This document shows positions 23,124 to 32,111 of a stretch of 64,000 nt of DNA, piece after piece; position 1 is the first letter of the stretch; every line of letters starts with the position of its first letter. The notes under the pieces are model-generated. The model made no database searches, was not told where the DNA came from, and saw only the letters and a program-made list of their open reading frames with translations. Origin of the DNA: Marinobacter sp. X15-166B (GTDB taxonomy: Bacteria > Pseudomonadota > Gammaproteobacteria > Pseudomonadales > Oleiphilaceae); contig NZ_MEIY01000001.1 in assembly GCF_001752365.1 (NCBI RefSeq), positions 39,006 to 103,005 on the forward strand, read 5' to 3'. The position numbers and the translations under genes were made by a program.

Positions 23124-24410
23124 ATGCAACAGACAATGGTAAATCAAGATCAGACTGGCTTCTGGAGCGGACTCTCGCTTTGGAAAAAAATCCTTATCGG
23201 TATGGTTCTGGGCATTGCCGCCGGCGTCATCATGGGCCCCAATGCGGCCATACTCAAACCGCTTGGCACGCTCTTTATCAACGCCATAAAAATGCTGATT
23301 GTGCCACTGGTATTCTGCTCGCTGGTGGTCGGTGTGACCTCCATGCAGGACACCCGCAAAATGGGACGTATCGCCCTTAAATCGGTGGTCCTTTACCTGG
23401 CAACCACCGCGGTGGCGATCAGCATTGGCCTGGGTCTGGCCACCCTGTTTACCCCCGGCGAAGGGCTCAATATGGTTGCCGGTGATACCGCCGCTGCGGG
23501 TAAAGAGGCACCGACCCTGATCGCAACCCTTCTCAATATGATACCCACAAACCCGGTTGGCGCGCTTGCGGCTGGAAATATCCTGCAGATCATTGTCTTT
23601 GCTCTGAGTTTAGGCATTGCCTTGACCCTGTGCGGTGACAAAGCCAAACCTGTGATGGGTCTGTTCGAAAGCCTGGCCGAAGCCATGTACAAGCTGACCG
23701 AAATGGTCATGAAACTTGCCCCTTACGGCGTGTTTGGGCTGATGGCCTGGGTCGCCGGAACCTACGGTCTGGAGATCCTGCTGCCACTGGGCAAGGTGAT
23801 CACCGTCGTCTATGTCGGTTGTCTGGTGCATGTGCTGGTGTTCTACACCGGTCTGATCAGCGTTCTGGGACGTCTGAATCCCGTTCGCTACTTGAAAGGC
23901 CTGGTTAACCCGGCGGCCGTCGCCTTTACCACGACCAGCAGTTCGGGCACTTTGCCTGCCTCCATGAAGGCAGCGCGTCAGGAAATGGGCGCCTCCGAAG
24001 GCGTTTCCAGCTTCGTGCTGCCGCTCGGCGCCACCATCAACATGGATGGCACTGCACTGTATCAGGGCGTTTGCGCTCTGTTTATCGCCCAGGCCTTCGG
24101 CATTGATCTGGTGTTCTCCGATTACATTTTGATCATCATGACCTCTACCCTGGCCTCCATTGGTACCGCCGGTGTGCCCGGCGCCGGCCTGATCATGCTC
24201 TCGCTGGTACTCACCTCCGTGGGTTTGCCGATCGAAGGTCTGGCGATCGTGGCGGGTATCGACCGCATCCTTGATATGGCTCGCACCACTGTCAACGTCT
24301 GCGGTGACCTGATGGTCACGACGCTGGTGGCCAAGAGTGAAAAGGAACTGGATGACTCGGTCTACAACCGCTCGGAGACCAAACCCGAATCTGATCTTGC
24401 CACCGCTTAA
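23124..24410 (+). CDS. Asp/Glu:cation symporter (DAACS/SLC1 family)
   Basis: A 428-residue inner-membrane carrier with eight helices and two re-entrant hairpins. HP1 contains TTSSSGTLPASM, TM7 has NMDGTAL, HP2 GTAGVPGAG and TM8 DRILDMARTTVNVCGD. In GltPh the TM8 residues corresponding to the two Asp, the Arg, the Thr and the Asn bind the substrate. The Arg, which contacts the side-chain carboxylate, is present, so aspartate/glutamate rather than neutral amino acids is predicted. It follows aspartase in the same transcript and ends at a strong terminator. It supplies the substrate for aspartase. Confidence 0.93.
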   Translation: MQQTMVNQDQTGFWSGLSLWKKILIGMVLGIAAGVIMGPNAAILKPLGTLFINAIKMLIVPLVFCSLVVGVTSMQDTRKMGRIALKSVVLYLATTAVAISIGLGLATLFTPGEGLNMVAGDTAAAGKEAPTLIATLLNMIPTNPVGALAAGNILQIIVFALSLGIALTLCGDKAKPVMGLFESLAEAMYKLTEMVMKLAPYGVFGLMAWVAGTYGLEILLPLGKVITVVYVGCLVHVLVFYTGLISVLGRLNPVRYLKGLVNPAAVAFTTTSSSGTLPASMKAARQEMGASEGVSSFVLPLGATINMDGTALYQGVCALFIAQAFGIDLVFSDYILIIMTSTLASIGTAGVPGAGLIMLSLVLTSVGLPIEGLAIVAGIDRILDMARTTVNVCGDLMVTTLVAKSEKELDDSVYNRSETKPESDLATA

Positions 24411-24430
24411 CCTAACGGCAACCGAACCCA

Positions 24431-24458
24431 AAAGCCCCGCACTGCGGGGCTTTTTTTT
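24431..24458 (+). terminator. rho-independent terminator of the aspartase operon
   Basis: AAGCCCCGC and GCGGGGCTT form a 9-bp stem with a 3-nt loop followed by eight T, 20 bases past the symporter stop. Confidence 0.93.
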
Positions 24459-24505
24459 CACTGCCGACACCTCAATCCTGGCTTCCTCGGTCAGGTCGAC
24501 GAGCG

Positions 24506-25006
24506 TCAGTAAGCACCTTCGCTGTAAATCAGCTCGTAGCTGTGGCTGTAGATCTCCAGAATATTGCCAAACGGATCTTCCATATAAATCATGCGGTAGG
24601 GCTTTTCACCCGGGTAGTAGTAACGCGGCTTCGCCATGCGTTTTTTACCACCGGCGGCAACAATACGCTCGGCCAGCTCTTCCACGTTAGGGTCCTGCAC
24701 GCAAAAGTGGAAAATGCCCGTTTTCCAGTATTCGAAGTTGTCTTCCGGGTTCGTCTGGTTGTTGAACTGGAACAACTCCACGCCAACCCGGTCACCGGTG
24801 GACAGATGCGCAATGCGGAAACTGCCCCAGCCCTTGCCAAAGACCTCTGTGCACATCTCACCAATCGGGCTGTCGTCCTCAACGACGTCAGTCGGCTGCA
24901 TGATCAAATACCAGCCCATCACCTCGGTATAAAACTGAACGGCCGCTTCCAGATCGGGAACTGAAATACCGATGTGGGAAAAATTGCGCGGATAGACGCT
25001 GCTCAT
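24506..25006 (-). CDS. VOC-family (glyoxalase/dioxygenase-like) protein
   Basis: A 166-residue vicinal-oxygen-chelate protein with two beta-alpha-beta-beta-beta modules. The first begins FSHIGISVPDLEAAVQFYTE and the second GIFHFCVQDPNVEELAERIV, ending YMEDPFGNILEIYSH. The expected metal ligands are His near residue 11, a Glu in VGVELFQ, His in FHFC and the final Glu of LEIYSH, all present. The reaction is unknown; glyoxalase, isomerase or ring-cleavage roles are possible. AGGAGAG precedes ATG 25006. It is divergent from a LysR gene 94 bases away that probably controls it. Confidence 0.85.
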   Translation of the reverse strand: MSSVYPRNFSHIGISVPDLEAAVQFYTEVMGWYLIMQPTDVVEDDSPIGEMCTEVFGKGWGSFRIAHLSTGDRVGVELFQFNNQTNPEDNFEYWKTGIFHFCVQDPNVEELAERIVAAGGKKRMAKPRYYYPGEKPYRMIYMEDPFGNILEIYSHSYELIYSEGAY

Positions 25007-25100
25007 TGTTGGCTCTCCTGTGTTGAATCTGGAAGCAGGTTACAAACACCGAGCGATTACGTAAAATTATCATTCCTCATCAATATAAGTATGAATCGTT

Positions 25101-25979
25101 ATGATAAATGCCACCTGGCTCCGCAGTTTCTGCACCCTGGTTGAAGTCGGCCATTTCACGCGTACCGCCGAACGGCTGCACATGACCCAGTCCGGTGTCA
25201 GCCAGCACATTCGCAAACTCGAAGAGCGGCTGGGCACTGGCCTGCTCATCCGCCAGGGGAAACAATTCACACTGACGGACCCGGGCGAGCGCCTCTACCA
25301 AGAAGCGCGGGGCATTATAATGGCGCTGTCGGGCTTGGAGTTGCGGGTGGTGGAGGATCCCGCCTACGAGGGATTAGTACGGGTGATGTCCCCCGGGAGT
25401 GTGGGCATGAAACTCTACCCCCATCTGCTGGCACTGCAACAACAGCACCCCAAGCTGGTGATTGATTACCGGTTTGCGCCCAATAACGGTGTCGAGCGCG
25501 CTATCGCCGACTATGCTATCGATATCGGCTTGATGACCAGTGCCTCGGCGCTGGAGGAAGTCAGCTGCCAGCCTATTGCCACGGAATCGCTCCTGCTGGT
25601 TACCCCGGCGGCGGTTACGCAGCCAGACTGGGACGTGTTGATGAAGCTCGGGTTTATCGATCACCCTGACGGTGCCCATCACGCAAGCTTGCTGCTTGGC
25701 GCCAACTACCCTGAGTTTCAGCACAGCAACCTGTTTGAAAAGAAGGGGTTCTCCAACCAGATCAGCCTGATTCTGGAGCCCGTGAGCAGGGGGCTGGGCT
25801 TTACGGTCTTACCGGCCCATGCGGTTGAGGCGTTCCCGAAACCGGAACGTATCAGCACCCACCCCCTTTCCGTCCCCGTCAGTGAAACGCTTTATCTTGC
25901 TCTGCGACGGGACAAACCGGTGCAGAACAGGACGAATACGGTGATCACGGAAGCGCGGAAGTGGCTCCGCGCCAACTGA
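25101..25979 (+). CDS. LysR-family transcriptional regulator
   Basis: A 292-residue LysR regulator with the N-terminal winged helix ([38 protein letters not shown]) and a type II periplasmic-binding effector domain. It is divergent from the VOC gene. TTATCAT (25067-25073) and ATGATAA (25101-25107) form an inverted repeat that covers its own start, a likely autoregulatory element. The ligand and full target set are unknown; the adjacent VOC gene is the best target candidate. Confidence 0.88.
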   Translation: MINATWLRSFCTLVEVGHFTRTAERLHMTQSGVSQHIRKLEERLGTGLLIRQGKQFTLTDPGERLYQEARGIIMALSGLELRVVEDPAYEGLVRVMSPGSVGMKLYPHLLALQQQHPKLVIDYRFAPNNGVERAIADYAIDIGLMTSASALEEVSCQPIATESLLLVTPAAVTQPDWDVLMKLGFIDHPDGAHHASLLLGANYPEFQHSNLFEKKGFSNQISLILEPVSRGLGFTVLPAHAVEAFPKPERISTHPLSVPVSETLYLALRRDKPVQNRTNTVITEARKWLRAN

Positions 25980-26063
25980 GCGCCGACATTCGCCAGCCCG
26001 CAGAGCACCAACACCTGAATACGCTGACCTCGGTAATCAGGTGCTGCTGTCAGCCTGGCTCTT

Positions 26064-27197
26064 TCAGGAGGGCACGATCGCCTGTAAGGCGGTACGCAGC
26101 CGTGCCACGGTTTGATCCACATTGTTGAGCTTGTCCAGCCCGAACAGCCCCAGCCGGAAGGTGCGAAACTGCTCCGACTCGTCGCACATCAGTGGTACCC
26201 CGGAGGCAATTTGCAGACCCTGTTCCCGAAACGCACTGGTGTCGTGCAAGCGGGGGTTGGTGGTGTGGAAGACCACCACGCCGGCGGCTTCATACCCCTG
26301 CGCAGCAACACTTTTAAACCCGTGTTCGGTGAACAGCGCCCGCACCTTGTCACCCAGTTCTTCCTGGCGCTGGTGCAGGGTTGCGAAGCCCACCTTCTCG
26401 GTGGCTTCCATGGCATTGCGCAAGATCACCAGACTTTCCGTGGGCATGGTGGCGTGGTAGCTGTGGCTGCCATCTTCGTAGGCCTGCATGATCTGGTACC
26501 AGCGTTTCAGGTCGATGGCAAAGCTGCTGCTGGTGGTCTGCTGCAGCCGTACCAAGGCCCGTTCACTGAAGCCGATCAGGGCGGCACAGGGCGACGCGCT
26601 CCAGCCTTTCTGGGGCGCGCTGATCAACACATCGACACCGCAGGCTTTCATATCCACCCACAGGTTGCCCGAGGCCACGCAGTCCAGCACAAACAGACCG
26701 CCCACCTCGTGCACCGCATCGGCGACGGTTTTCAGATAGGTATCGGGCAAACGCAGCCCTGCCGCAGTTTCTACGTGGGGCGCGAACACCACCGCCGGTT
26801 GTTCCTCGCGGATGCGTTGCGCCACTTCGTCGGCCGGTACCGGGGCAAAGGCCGCCTGGGGGTCGCTGCTTTCGGCACGGGCCTTCAGCACCGTGGTCGC
26901 CCCGGCAATCTGGCCCACCTCCAGAATCTGGCTCCAGCGGTAACTGAACCAGCCATTACGCAGGATCAGGCACCGTTCGTCATTGGCAAACTGACGGGCG
27001 ACGGCCTCCATCCCGTAGGAGCCGCCGCCGGGCACCACTGCGGTGCCGTCGGCGTTGTAGGCACGGCGCAAGGTGGCGGAAATATCGCGCATCACCTGCT
27101 GAAACGGTGCCGACATGTGGTTCAGGGAGCGGTCATTGAAGACCACGGAATACTCAAGCAGGCCTTCCGGGTCTACCTTGGGGTAAAGTTTGGACAT
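26064..27197 (-). CDS. class V aminotransferase (serine/alanine-glyoxylate type)
   Basis: A 377-residue PLP enzyme of fold type I. The Schiff-base lysine is in LISAPQKGWSASP, preceded by the cofactor aspartate in GLFVLDCVASGNLWVD. The N-terminal phosphate-binding region is VPGGGSYGMEAVARQF. Relatives transfer amino groups between serine, alanine or aminoethylphosphonate and glyoxylate or pyruvate; the substrate is not decided. The start at 27197 (MSKLYPKVDP) is favoured because AGGA lies about 11 bases upstream; MLD at 27206 is too close to it. It lies 67 bases after the RES toxin gene but is probably unrelated to it. Confidence 0.85.
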   Translation of the reverse strand: MSKLYPKVDPEGLLEYSVVFNDRSLNHMSAPFQQVMRDISATLRRAYNADGTAVVPGGGSYGMEAVARQFANDERCLILRNGWFSYRWSQILEVGQIAGATTVLKARAESSDPQAAFAPVPADEVAQRIREEQPAVVFAPHVETAAGLRLPDTYLKTVADAVHEVGGLFVLDCVASGNLWVDMKACGVDVLISAPQKGWSASPCAALIGFSERALVRLQQTTSSSFAIDLKRWYQIMQAYEDGSHSYHATMPTESLVILRNAMEATEKVGFATLHQRQEELGDKVRALFTEHGFKSVAAQGYEAAGVVVFHTTNPRLHDTSAFREQGLQIASGVPLMCDESEQFRTFRLGLFGLDKLNNVDQTVARLRTALQAIVPS

Positions 27198-27263
27198 ATC
27201 GAGCATTTTCCTGTGTCTGAAGTGTGGTCGATGACCCATTGTTTGCACGGGCATCAAAGGTAA

Positions 27264-27953
27264 TCAAACAGCCGTCACCTTGCGTTTATCAACGATTCCC
27301 CCCTCACGCAGAATGAATTCGTAATGTGCGGTCTGCACCACCGACTGCACGTTTTTGGGTGTGAATAATCCCCAACAGGTGGCTCCGGGGTTACGCACCG
27401 ACCAATACTGCAGGCCTTCCGATCCGTCCGCGCGGAGCTGGCCGCCCAACGCCCGCGAGGCGGTGTAATCAGTCGGGTGGTAAATGGCGTGACTGACCGG
27501 AAGTGTGGTGGCGTCATGAATAAACTCCCCACCAAAACTGCAGGCCAGCCCGCGGAACACCAGACGGTCGAATTTCAGACCTTCCACCTTCCCCAGATAA
27601 CTGACCTGGTGGTATTCGACCTCCGCGACCGCCGTGTCCATGGTATCGGCGATGTAGAGCATGCCGTAGGCCCCGTTGCTGAACCGACTGCCATCGGGCG
27701 ACACATGGGTAAAGCTGGCAGCGGCGTAGTGACAGCCCGGTATTCCCCAGGGAATCTCGTTCAGATCAATATAGTTCAGATTGCCGACTCCCTGCACCAG
27801 CCGCGGGTTGGTCAGGGCCTGCAAGGCGTACAAATCCTCAAATTCCTCCGGGGTGGCCACATCGCTGAAAATGTCGATCGTCGGCAGTTTCGAGTTGATC
27901 AGCCGGTAACCCTTGGTCTTTGGCAGCCGGATCGACGGCGGTGCGGCCGCCAT
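27264..27953 (-). CDS. RES-domain toxin
   Basis: A 229-residue protein with a RES domain: GYRLINSK near the N-terminus supplies the conserved Arg, FSNGAYGMLYIADTMDTAVA the Tyr and Glu region, and a later Ser/Glu segment. RES toxins degrade NAD+ and stop growth. The ATG at 27953 overlaps the antitoxin stop as TGATG, so the two are translationally coupled in antitoxin-toxin order. It is longer than minimal RES toxins, with extra residues at both ends. Chromosomal stability or defence roles are possible; none is proven here. Confidence 0.82.
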   Translation of the reverse strand: MAAAPPSIRLPKTKGYRLINSKLPTIDIFSDVATPEEFEDLYALQALTNPRLVQGVGNLNYIDLNEIPWGIPGCHYAAASFTHVSPDGSRFSNGAYGMLYIADTMDTAVAEVEYHQVSYLGKVEGLKFDRLVFRGLACSFGGEFIHDATTLPVSHAIYHPTDYTASRALGGQLRADGSEGLQYWSVRNPGATCWGLFTPKNVQSVVQTAHYEFILREGGIVDKRKVTAV

Positions 27954-28357
27954 CACCACAGTCCGCCACGCATCGTATCGATCCTTTTAAAGGTTTCGTA
28001 CAGTGCACCGAAGTCGCCGCTGGCGATGACCTCCAGGGGTGTGCGGCCATGGAAAAAGGGGTTGTGGTTCCGTTTGCTCATAAACCCGTAGACGTTTTCC
28101 GGGTTCTCAAAGACGATCCGCAGCGCCTGATGCATGTTCAGCAGGTAACTGATGCGGGTCAGCTGGTCTTTGTCCAGGCGTGCGGTGTCCGGATTGTTGC
28201 GGTACTTGTAATAGGTGGCCTTCGGCAACCTCAGAATCGCCTGCGCCTGATCCGCGGTGCACCCCCATTTATCCAGAATGTTGAGTGCCGTGCGCAGACC
28301 GGTAATGCCCATCCGGCGGGCATCACTGGGTGTTTGGGCTTCCACGATCGAAGTCAT
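27953..28357 (-). CDS. Xre/MbcA/ParS-type antitoxin of the RES pair
   Basis: A 134-residue protein. The N-terminal half has an Xre-like helix-turn-helix (ALNILDKWGCTADQAQAIL, then LPKATYYKYRNNPD), and the C-terminal half the MbcA/ParS toxin-binding domain (LDKDQLTRISYLLNMHQALR, GRTPLEVIASGDFGALYETF). ATG 28357 has AGGAGG four bases upstream; the longer frame lacks this. It should neutralise the RES toxin and repress the operon. Operator candidates must lie in the 28360-28440 stretch, but I see no clean palindrome there. Confidence 0.85.
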   Translation of the reverse strand: MTSIVEAQTPSDARRMGITGLRTALNILDKWGCTADQAQAILRLPKATYYKYRNNPDTARLDKDQLTRISYLLNMHQALRIVFENPENVYGFMSKRNHNPFFHGRTPLEVIASGDFGALYETFKRIDTMRGGLW

Positions 28358-28638
28358 CGGTCCTCCTGTTCTGGGCGGGTGCGTATTACCAGACACCCTC
28401 AGACTCAATATAGACCCAACCATGTATTTAGTCCAATCATAGACCAGCCGTTCGATGCGCGCGCGATGCCACCCGGCGCCAACCCGGTTGCGCTCTGGAC
28501 CAATACGGATACCTTCGGGCGCGGCTCTGTACTATTATGCTTTCCGCCCAAAAACAAGGACCCGGATGGAATACCCAGTTTGAAACCCGATAACAGCGCA
28601 TCAACGTTCCTGCCACCCCTGCTGACGGTCGCACAACC

Positions 28639-29406
28639 ATGAGCCTGCTTGAACTCTGGCAGTCCCTTGCCTTGTCCGCGCCGGAAGCCTGGCTGATTTT
28701 GATCACCGCGTTTGTGGCGGGCACCGCCCGGGGGTTTTCCGGGTTCGGATCCGCCATGATCATGGCGCCGGTCTACGCCAGCATCTTCGGGCCGGCGTTC
28801 GCGGTGCCGGTGGTTCTTATACTGGAAGTTTTGATCTCCCTGCCCCTGCTGGCGAGTTCGGTGAAGGTGGCGCTCTACCGGACCGTTTGGCGGTTGCTGG
28901 CGGGGGCAATCATCGGCGGAGCGGTGGGCCTCGGTGTGGTCGCCCTGTTGCCGGTCGATCTGCTGAAAACCCTGGTCGCGTGCATCGTGCTTGCGTTTAT
29001 TCCCCTCATGCTGTTTCAACAATCCGGGGGCGGGCAAGTGCGCCCTGCAGGGAACCCGCTGACCTACCTGGCGGGCGGCGCCTCCGGGCTGTTCGGCAGC
29101 ATCAGCGGCATGACCGGGCCGCCGGCGGTCATGTTGTTGCTTAAAAAGAATTTACCGCCCCAGATCATCCGCGCCACCCTGATCATCTATTTCTTGCTCA
29201 TCGATATCGTATTGGTGGCGGGCTACGGCCTGTGGAGCCAGCAAATTCATTACGACTGGCTGGTGCTGACCGCTGTCTCGCTGATCCCCATGATCGCCGG
29301 CGGCTGGTTGGGGGGCCGGTTGTTCAGGCTGGCACCGGCCCACTTGTTCCGCAACCTGACCCTGTTACTGGTGGCCCTCGCCGCCCTCACGGGCCTGCTG
29401 GTGTAA
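28639..29406 (+). CDS. TauE/SafE-family sulfite or organic-anion permease
   Basis: A 255-residue inner-membrane protein with seven or eight hydrophobic helices. The conserved start GTARGFSGFGSAMIMAPVYA and the repeated motif GLFGSISGMTGPPAVMLLL identify the TauE/SafE family. Members move sulfite, sulfoacetate, sulfolactate or similar small anions. It is monocistronic between the RES module and the DUF4397 gene. A sulfonate link to the dehydrogenase pair at 53.9-56 kb is conceivable but they are 25 kb apart. Confidence 0.85.
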   Translation: MSLLELWQSLALSAPEAWLILITAFVAGTARGFSGFGSAMIMAPVYASIFGPAFAVPVVLILEVLISLPLLASSVKVALYRTVWRLLAGAIIGGAVGLGVVALLPVDLLKTLVACIVLAFIPLMLFQQSGGGQVRPAGNPLTYLAGGASGLFGSISGMTGPPAVMLLLKKNLPPQIIRATLIIYFLLIDIVLVAGYGLWSQQIHYDWLVLTAVSLIPMIAGGWLGGRLFRLAPAHLFRNLTLLLVALAALTGLLV

Positions 29407-29449
29407 CCCCCATAGCCGAGCCGGCACCTACCGATCGCCCGGCTCCGCA

Positions 29450-30814
29450 CTACAACCCGGCATCCCCCAGTATCGTGACCGACACGCCGCCGCCACTGGC
29501 CTCTCTGGCGACCAGGGTATACACCCCACCCGCGAGCAGATTAACGGCGACCGGGCCAAGCGCTACGGTGCCGCTGCCGGCCACGGTAACAAAGACGTTG
29601 TAACGCCCGGCCGCCACATCCAGATAACCCGAACTGGCCTGATACGGCACATCCGTCAATAACGGATCAGTGTTGCCAATCACTGCTGCCGGTTGCGGGG
29701 TCAGGTACACATCCACCTCACCCGCATCGGCCGCGCCGTGAATTACCCGCAACCGGGCCCCGGTGGCGACACTGCGGTTGTCGTCCTCATAGAGCAACAA
29801 TTCCAGAGCGGCGGAATTGGCCGCCAGCATGGTGTAGCCAGCACCACCGGCAAGCTGCGGGTTGGCGGTGGCCCGGTCCGTCAGGTTCCCCGCGCTGCGG
29901 ACCCCCACGGTGGGCTGCCCGGGGTCCAGCTCGATGTAATCTGCCATACGGATACCCGCCCCGGGCGCCACATTGGGGAACGCCAGATTGGCGACCACCA
30001 CCGCCCCGTTCACCGCCACATCCACATTGCCAGCCCCGGCGGCAACATGGGCCACCTTGAGCCCCGCCCTGGCGTCAGCATCGATCACCTCGGTCACCCG
30101 GTCGTCGTCGACGACCACCAGACTGATGGGAGCATCGCCAAATCCGGTGTTATCCACCGCTCCGACAAACACTTCCTTGCCGCCGGCCAAGGCCAGTGTG
30201 CCACTGTCAAACACCACGGTGCCGCTGCCCAGTGGCGTTACCCGGATACGATAATCTCCGGCCGCCAGGGAAACCGGGCCAAGCTCCCCCATAAAACTCA
30301 GGACCGCCAACGGGCTGGCCGTATTTAAATCTGCGGTTGGTGTGGTGACGTAGATCGCAACCGCCGGTGCGTCCGCCGCCAGGTGGCCGACACTCAGTTG
30401 CACCTCACCCGCCCCAGCCTGAGTATCGGCCTGGGTAATCAGCAACAACCGTTGGGTCTGGTCCGCCACCCGCCCGACCGCCGCGGCGTAATACCGGGAA
30501 TTCTCCGTTAGGGTGAAGCTTTCCGGGCCGATCACCGTCGAGGTGCGCTCATCCGGCAATCGGGCATCCACCCCGATTTCGTGCCGCCCTACCTCCAGTG
30601 ACACGGTGTCACCCGTTTCGAAGGAAAGTGCCGACAGCACCAGCGCGCCATCGGCGGTGATGTTCACGTCCGGTGCATCTGCCAGGGCGTGTAACACCGT
30701 CAGCGGCACTTGCGCTGTTACCGTTCTCAGTGGCGTTGCACTGTCCTCGTCTGAACACGCCGAAAGGGTCAATCCGAACATCAGTATGAACAGCAGATTC
30801 CAGTAGCGGGTCAT
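29450..30814 (-). CDS. DUF4397-repeat lipoprotein
   Basis: A 454-residue lipoprotein. ATG 30814 follows AGGAGG and gives a signal peptide ending in LTLSAC, a lipobox with Cys20 as the acylated residue. The rest contains four similar beta-sandwich units marked by LTVLHALADAPDVNI, LSVGHLAADAPAVAIYV, LKVAHVAAGAGNVDVAV and LRVIHGAADAGEVDVYL, i.e. DUF4397 repeats. It is extracytoplasmic, possibly a surface or adhesion-type protein. No enzymatic residues are evident. It is divergent from the polyamine-type ABC operon, 202 bases away. Confidence 0.85.
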   Translation of the reverse strand: MTRYWNLLFILMFGLTLSACSDEDSATPLRTVTAQVPLTVLHALADAPDVNITADGALVLSALSFETGDTVSLEVGRHEIGVDARLPDERTSTVIGPESFTLTENSRYYAAAVGRVADQTQRLLLITQADTQAGAGEVQLSVGHLAADAPAVAIYVTTPTADLNTASPLAVLSFMGELGPVSLAAGDYRIRVTPLGSGTVVFDSGTLALAGGKEVFVGAVDNTGFGDAPISLVVVDDDRVTEVIDADARAGLKVAHVAAGAGNVDVAVNGAVVVANLAFPNVAPGAGIRMADYIELDPGQPTVGVRSAGNLTDRATANPQLAGGAGYTMLAANSAALELLLYEDDNRSVATGARLRVIHGAADAGEVDVYLTPQPAAVIGNTDPLLTDVPYQASSGYLDVAAGRYNVFVTVAGSGTVALGPVAVNLLAGGVYTLVAREASGGGVSVTILGDAGL

Positions 30815-31016
30815 CGGGGGTTCCTCCTGTACCTGACTGGCCCACAGAGCAATACGCCCCGCCTGGGTCTTTGGCCTTCCCGGTGGACAAATTTTGTTGC
30901 CGATCACCTCACCTTTGCCCGGTACCGCCGCCTTGTCAATTCCCGGTAACACACTACAGTTAAGGTCATGAAATAACCCCGTTTGTTTCTCTTCGCTCAC
31001 AAGGAATGGACACACC

Positions 31017-32090
31017 ATGAGATCACTCCGTTACTTCAAGAAGCTGGCAGTCATCGGTGCGGTGGCGTCGGCGGTTTCGTTTTCGGCCCAGGCGGAAACA
31101 CTCCGGTTGCTCACCTGGGGCGGTTACGCGCCGCAGGACGTCGTCGAGCAGTTCGAGCAAGAAACCGGCGTTACCGTCAAAATCACCCTGTCCAATAACG
31201 AGGACATGATTTCTAAATTGCGGGCCACCCGTGGCGCAGGTTTCGACCTGGCCCAACCCAGTCAGGACCGCATTGTCAGCGCTCAGGCCGACTTCAACAT
31301 TTACAAACCCATGGACCTGAGCAAAATCGATACGGCCAAGATCATTCCCTCCATGCTGGCCGCCACCCAAAAGAACACCGAGTTCGAAGGTGAGGTGTAT
31401 GGCGTGCCCCATGTCTGGGGGACCAGCGGGCTGATCGTGAACCGCAGCACCGCAAGCACGGTCAAGGATTACACCGATTTGTGTGACGACTCGCTGCAAG
31501 GCTCGGTGTCTTACCGCCTGAAACGCCCGACCCTGATCGGGTTTGCGTTTGCCCTCGGCGAGGACCCGTTCGCCGCCTACGACAACCCCGACCAATACCA
31601 GGCCATTCTGGATAAGGTGGAAACCCGGCTGATCGAGTGCAAAAGTAACGTCAAAGCCTACTGGTCCGGCGGCGATGCCTTGCTGAATCTGGTGCGCTCC
31701 GGCGAAGTGTCGGCAGCCATGGCCTGGGATGCCGGGGGCTGGAAGCTGAACGCAGAAAACCCCGACATCCGCTTTGTGGCACCCGCATCCGGAGCGCTGG
31801 GCTGGATCGACACCTTTGTACTGCCCCGTAAAACCAAGGCGGAAGACGCCGCCTACCGGTGGATCAATTTCGTGATGCAACCAGAAATCGCCGCCCGCAT
31901 CACCGAATCGGCGGGCAATTTTACTGCCGCGCAAGGCAGTGATGAATTCGTCAACGACACCCTGAAAACACAATTCAAGGAGAGTTTTCCGCAAGCGGCC
32001 CTCGACAATATTAACTGGTATCCGCCGGTTCCTGCCGGCCTGGAAGAGATGGAAGGCAAGGTGCTCGATCGGGTCAAAGCCGCTAACTAA
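31017..32090 (+). CDS. periplasmic polyamine-type binding protein (PotD/PotF-like)
   Basis: A 357-residue secreted binding protein. The signal peptide ends SAVSFSAQA, and the mature protein starts ETLRLLTWGGYAPQDVVEQF, the PotD/PotF pattern. Further family segments are YGVPHVWGTSGLIVNRS and AYWSGGDALLNLVRSGEV. It captures polyamines or a related compound for the ABC transporter encoded by the next three genes. AAGGA precedes ATG 31017. It is the first gene of a compact four-gene operon. Confidence 0.88.
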   Translation: MRSLRYFKKLAVIGAVASAVSFSAQAETLRLLTWGGYAPQDVVEQFEQETGVTVKITLSNNEDMISKLRATRGAGFDLAQPSQDRIVSAQADFNIYKPMDLSKIDTAKIIPSMLAATQKNTEFEGEVYGVPHVWGTSGLIVNRSTASTVKDYTDLCDDSLQGSVSYRLKRPTLIGFAFALGEDPFAAYDNPDQYQAILDKVETRLIECKSNVKAYWSGGDALLNLVRSGEVSAAMAWDAGGWKLNAENPDIRFVAPASGALGWIDTFVLPRKTKAEDAAYRWINFVMQPEIAARITESAGNFTAAQGSDEFVNDTLKTQFKESFPQAALDNINWYPPVPAGLEEMEGKVLDRVKAAN

Positions 32091-32111
32091 GTACCGTCAG
32101 GGTTGCTGTCT

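Noticed and set aside
23610..24470. 286-residue frame antisense to the Asp/Glu symporter
   Set aside because: It is His/Gln-rich, covers the terminator, and lacks a ribosome-binding site.
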